From NCBI RefSeq assembly GCF_040954835.1, contig NC_090698.1:47998284-48062283 (forward strand): 64,000 nucleotides of DNA, written 5' to 3'. The notes under the pieces are model-generated. The model was given only the letters and a program-made list of their open reading frames with translations, was not told where the DNA came from and made no database searches. The DNA comes from Lepisosteus oculatus. Its lineage: Eukaryota > Chordata > Actinopteri > Semionotiformes > Lepisosteidae. Each line of letters starts with the position of its first letter. Position 1 is the stretch's first letter. The translations under genes were made by a program, and so were the position numbers. This document shows, piece by piece, positions 35,401-64,000 of the stretch.

Positions 35401-36647
35401 AGCACAGTTCCATATCTTATATTCAATTAAGTCAAACAGAAATGTGGTGCAATATGAGATGCAAAAGAGGACGATTTAATCAAGAAACTCCAAAGTATTG
35501 ATTTATTTCCCAGCATTCAAACTATTTCAAATAATATACAGTACATAACCCTATTTGTCTCTATTTTTATCAAATTTAAGCATTCTTATTCTTGGACAGG
35601 GTTCTTCATAAATGATCCCAGGGCACTATTCATATAGAAGCACTTGATCCACCTCTGAAACGCAGCACACGCTTTCTGGAGTATAGCAGTCATTCTACAC
35701 CAGAAGTCTCACTACACAGCAGATCAGTGGATGAAGTGAAAAACTGCTTCACCATTTGAATTCAACTGAAAAGTTATGCAGACCAGATTGTGCATGATCA
35801 GTGTTTAACCAGGGTTAGCATCCTCAGTCTTTCAGATAGTTTAAAGGCATCTCTAATGACCATGTAGGTACTCAGTTAAATGCCTCATTCCTAGTCGCCA
35901 TACTGAAGCATTGGTTTAGAAATTAAGAAGAAAGTTACCACCTACCTGGACAGCCTAATTAGCTTCCGAGATTTGATTTCCGAGAAGCTATGGTCAGGCT
36001 AAAAGATGGCAATACTGCTGTATATGAAATATTTTAAACTGTCCTTGTTTAAATGTCCTTAAGACACTGAGCCCATGCAAAGAAGATGTATTCCCAAATT
36101 CTCTCTTCTGTGCAGTACTGACATGTAAATACAAGCATGCATTCAGATTTTGTACAAACACATTAAAACACTAAATATAGATAACAGTAAATTATATAAC
36201 AGTTTCTTAGAGCCATCCCTCTTGGGAAGGGCTCTATCAAATACAGCAGAATGGAGGTAGGACTGAATTATTGAAGACCCATTTTGTCTCCCAAGCTTTC
36301 AGTTCTGGACCAGAAACAAGAACCACACAAGAAGAAGCCGTGAAATAGTTCAGTTAAAAATTTATACAGCTGAGAGAATTCCATTCCATTTTCAGATACA
36401 TTTATAAGACACTTTTTTAATATACCACTTGATTGTTTTGTACAACCAAACATAAACAAAACCTTAAACTGTTACTTGCAGCAGAAAAAAATAGATTTAT
36501 GTAAAAAAAACTTCATTCTTATGTACATGACCACTGGCGTTTTGATTGATGAAATCCTGGAAACAAATATTTTAAATAGTGATGGATACTGTGCTTTTTC
36601 TATCCTGTAATTGCTGCTTTTAAGAACTTTACAACAAATTAATACAC

Positions 36648-60758
<24,111 letters not shown>

Positions 60759-60873
60759 ATGAGCAGGATAGTAGCTTTAATACGGAGAAAATTTGCAATA
60801 GTAAAACAACACGTGGGTACGGACCATTTTGGAAATAAATATTATTTCATACCAGAGCAGAAAACATGGACAG
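60759..60873 (+). CDS. NDUFAF2: NDUFAF2 coding exon 1 (partial gene; complex I assembly factor)
   Basis: Codes 38 residues plus one base, including FAIVKQHVGTDHFGNKYYF and PEQKTWTG, which match human NDUFAF2 (human has EHVGTDQFGNKYYYIPQYKN at this place). The N-terminus is about five residues shorter than human. There is an in-frame TAG three codons before the ATG, so the start is firm. The donor CAG|GTGAGT closes the exon in phase 1. NDUFAF2 (B17.2L/mimitin) is a paralogue of NDUFA12 that acts late in assembly of mitochondrial complex I. Later exons lie right of the window; in mammals intron 1 is very long. Confidence 0.93.
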
Positions 60874-63800
60874 GTGAGTTCTGAACATTTTTCGTCGTTT
60901 CGAGAAAAGAAATAAGTTTTGTTCAACTGATAACTCTTTTTCTTTTTAGAATTTGGGAATGTATTAGTACTTTACGAACGGGTGAACTGTGTCGGGTTCT
61001 TCACAAACGATGTGCTAAGCGGTGTGATATTTTTAAATATCTTTATATGAATTTGTGCATTTTACGTAAACTGTTGCAATGGTTCTATTTTAGTTTATAC
61101 AGGACATGTCAGGTAAACTGGACTATCATTGTGGTGCACGCAAATGTACTGAACTTTTTGGACAAGTGAAATCGTTCAGAGTTATCGGTTCCATAGAATA
61201 CCACTCTATCGACCTTTTTAATATATAAACCCGCGTAATTGTACGTACTTTTGTTCCGTGGTTACCGATTAAGATTCCTTGCTTATTTCGTAGACTTCAA
61301 ACACCTCTCCCAAAGTAGCGAGAAGCTCAAGTCTTTCTAAATATTCTAAATATGCAACGGGTTTTACAATATGTGTAAAATATCTATAGATATCTAATTG
61401 TAATGAGATTTAGTGAAAACACAATTGTGTGTAAATGCGTTACTGACATTCTATAGGACCACAGTTGTTAGTAAATTGATCAATAGACTACTTAACCTAC
61501 ACTTAATACAGCTTCATCTGAAGCAGTTTTGTTTTTAGGGATGACATTTGATTCCCGTTATACAGTATATTCGAAAACGGTTTGTCTTAAAGACCATCGA
61601 TATGCTGTATGTGAAGCCCGTTCTCTCATTTAAAGATGTGAGGATTCTTTTAATGGGATACTAATGGAGCTTAAATTACTGCGGCTTTGTCTGCCTGTAA
61701 TCGTCTCTGTTCAACACTTTTTGATTAACGGATCTGGGGTCTAAAAAAAGTAAAATGCAAGTTTGCACGTCTTGCATATTATGTACCGAGCTGTACGTCT
61801 AGCTTATTTTAATTAAATATTACCCGAACCTGCTCTGACTACGTCTTCGATAGCAGCATTGAAGTGTTTTGGACCTTCGTTCTCGTATTTGCAGAGACGT
61901 GATGTTAGGATCTCATAGTGACACCTAGTGGATGTGTGAAAACTGCACCATGGCATATGCCAAACATTGCAAACCAGGTTTCTGTTTTAGTGCTGAGCAT
62001 GACATCACTCAATTGCTGAGAAAGATTATGTTGCTACTTTTCTAACAACATTTTCCTCTGTTTGGTGTTATTGGTATAATTAAGTGTGGTTTATATCAAT
62101 ATCAGAGTAAGTGCTGCAGTGCATATTTTGAATCATTCCCTAGTCTGCAGGGAGATGTGTATTCCTTGTATTTGCATTTTAAAACAATGCTCAGACTAAA
62201 CGTTTATATCGGCAGGTTGTTGCAATTGCTGGGAAAGTGTTGAAATTCTTGGTGGGCTACATCAGAAGCTGTCAATGGGGTTTAAGTGTTGTTTCCTTGC
62301 TTTACCAGGTGAGATGTAAGGGGCAGAATGTTTTATAGGCTGCAGTGCTTGAGGAGGACAAGGACATGTGAAGCACCGCATGGTGGTGCTAACAAATGTG
62401 AGAAATGAGTGGAGACAGGTTTTGGCATCCCTACCCCAAAACAGTGAACAACAGAAGGGATTTTTAGATTTTGTAATGATGGCAACCAGAATTGCTCTTA
62501 TTAAATAAATGTATCCTGTAGCAAACAGGGTGCAGGACTAGTTCTCACTAATGTTTTACTTAAAGGAACAGGTAATAGGTTTATTCCATGCTGAAAAGAG
62601 AAGAAAGGAAACACAACGTTTCGGCTGTGGAGCCTTCTTCAGGTGTCTTCCACACCCAAACAAGGCTCCATGGCAGAAACGGTTTTTCTTTTCTTCTCTT
62701 TTCAGCATGGAATAAACCTATTAGTTGTTTCTTTGAAGCCTGCGCATGCTGACGCAGCTACCCACCTGAACTGTTTTACTTAAATTCTATTTACTCTGCC
62801 TCTATAATTCTGGTAACATGGCCCAGGGTAAGCCTTGATTTAAACATGAAGGGTGTGCTGTCAGTACTTGGTGTTTTTTTGGGGTTAAAGTATTTTAAAA
62901 TGAAGTCTGAGGCACAGCAGCATTTTCAGAAAATGTTTCCAGAAACGTGAGAGTTTTTTCTGATGGAGCTACTTCGGTTTTCTACACCTACAGTGAAACC
63001 TTTGATTAGTCAGGTCACTCAGAGTGAGTGAAAGGAAAATGTAACCCGTGGTTTTCGTTACAATTTGAATGTTGAATTAGCCTTTATCAGACCGTACTTT
63101 TTCATATGATGCTTATTTTTATACTTAAAATTAAAAGGTTGATTTAAAAGTTTACTTGCCAAGTAGTGTGCTGCTAGAATGCTGCACTTGTTATTTTCTG
63201 TCTTTAAATCTGTTGTCATTTCCTTCCTTTGGGAGATAGAAAATGGCCAGACAACTATTTGCAGCTAAAGTCAAATATTCGTGAAGAATTTGGAAAATAT
63301 TTAGTGAATCGGTAAACATTCTCTTACTGACTCCCAAATGATTGCACCGCCCATATTTATTTGTTTCTTGTTTGTTTTTTTCAAAGCAGTGCAAGTCTTG
63401 AGTCATTTTTCTCCATGCTGCTGCACACTGCATTTCAAACCTCGACTAGATGTCTGCTTGTCTTAACCAGAAGGAGCTCAGGGCAGACAAAATTTTACAG
63501 TCATTTGTCCTTTGGACACAAACAGCCACAAAACGTCTAATATCCTGTGACAATGCTCAGTGTAACTTGAAGTGCGGCAGGTTGGGGGGTTTTGGGCTTA
63601 AGTGCAAGTCAAATGGCACAGGAATAGTGGCTGCTGGCAGTATTCCCGGTGTACAGACTTAAGTTTCAGAATAACTTCTGAGCTGCAGAGGTCACGCTGG
63701 GTGTTCTGTTGTCAGTAAGATCCACTCTAAAACAAGCCGGTCATATTTAATTTGCTCTATGCGGAGAAATCATGGATGCCAGCTCATTTTAAAGTTTCAC

Positions 63801-64000
63801 TTTGGCCTTGTTGTGAACTAATATTATATTCCCTGTGTGTATTGTTTTTGGTCTCTAAGTAAACTAAATTGCACCCTTAGGTATGGGCTGACATAAGGGC
63901 AGTTAGGCTATATTTTGCAGGATGGTTGTTTTGTTACAAAATTAGTTTGCTTTTTTTCTGTACCATAGTCAGTAGTTTTAAAAAGATTATGTACCCTGCA
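60874..64000. other. NDUFAF2 intron 1 (start)
   Basis: 3.1 kb to the right edge, without a second NDUFAF2 exon that I can recognise. It holds the foldback element at 62562-62773. A CCAGACAACTATTTGCAGC stretch near 63246 was checked and does not match NDUFAF2. Confidence 0.6.
62562..62773. repeat. Foldback element, copy 2 (compact hairpin)
   Basis: Arms at about 62562-62646 and 62652-62735 are reverse complements over more than 70 bp, with only about five bases between them. The family motif GGCTCCA.GGC.GAAA is in both arms. The right side continues with GCGCATGCTGACGCAGCTAC to 62773, as in copy 1. Confidence 0.85.

Larger units (their letters stand above)
31081..36390. other. ELOVL7-ERCC8 intergenic region
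   Basis: About 5.3 kb between the ELOVL7 promoter and the 3' end of ERCC8. It holds the foldback element at 32602-33021, a tRNA-derived SINE at 33950-34276, and a dispersed repeat at 35170-35400. I see no gene or RNA gene here. The ERCC8 polyadenylation site is unresolved: ATTAAA on the minus strand near 36416-36421 and AATAAA near 35502-35507 are candidates. Confidence 0.45.

Noticed and set aside
63191-63433. Possible NDUFAF2 exon 2 in the right part of the window.
   Set aside because: Neither strand shows the conserved residues that follow the exon 1 junction in NDUFAF2, and the frame is not supported by splice sites.

Overview
The window is vertebrate nuclear DNA. It holds widely spaced exons with GT..AG splice junctions, conserved animal proteins, and introns full of SINEs, LINE relics and Tc1/hAT transposons. 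The repeat set (Tc1 elements with about 210-bp inverted ends, a 5S-rRNA-derived SINE with an AAT tail, tRNA-derived SINEs, L2/CR1/L1 relics) points to a ray-finned fish. Each gene is present once in the window, and the proteins align closely to my recollection of the human ones. I lean towards a non-teleost such as gar or bowfin, but that is inference. No CRISPR array, operon or prokaryotic feature is present.

Four genes lie in the same order and relative orientation as on human 5q12.1. DEPDC1B is on the minus strand from 14443 leftwards past base 1: ten coding exons and about 478 codons are seen, and the last exon is outside. ELOVL7 is on the minus strand with coding exons from 22440 to 17844 (complete, 280 aa) and a probable non-coding first exon near 30.9-31.0 kb. 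ERCC8/CSA is on the minus strand from 60288 to 36648 (complete, twelve coding exons, 402 aa). NDUFAF2 is on the plus strand; only coding exon 1 (60759-60873) and part of intron 1 are inside. ERCC8 and NDUFAF2 are head to head, with 470 bp between start codons. That gap carries two facing CCAAT boxes and a YY1-like site.

The space between exons is mostly decayed mobile DNA: a nearly complete Tc1 element (3830-5124), a hAT transposase relic (about 8.3-9.5 kb), a second Tc1 fragment (55.5-55.9 kb), and non-LTR retrotransposon pieces at 15.5, 43.5, 47.3 and 48.4 kb. There are also five copies of a SINE whose head resembles 5S rRNA, at least four tRNA-derived SINE pieces, a foldback family at 32.6 and 62.6 kb with further fragments, and a possible solo LTR at 1.1-1.6 kb.

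The genes are not one pathway. DEPDC1B is a mitotic DEP/RhoGAP-like protein, ELOVL7 elongates fatty acids in the ER, ERCC8 is the substrate receptor of the CRL4-CSA ubiquitin ligase in transcription-coupled repair, and NDUFAF2 assembles mitochondrial complex I. I found no convincing new biological system. The most useful leads are the foldback family, the 5S-SINE family, an isolated imperfect hairpin at 38.6 kb, and the compact bidirectional promoter.
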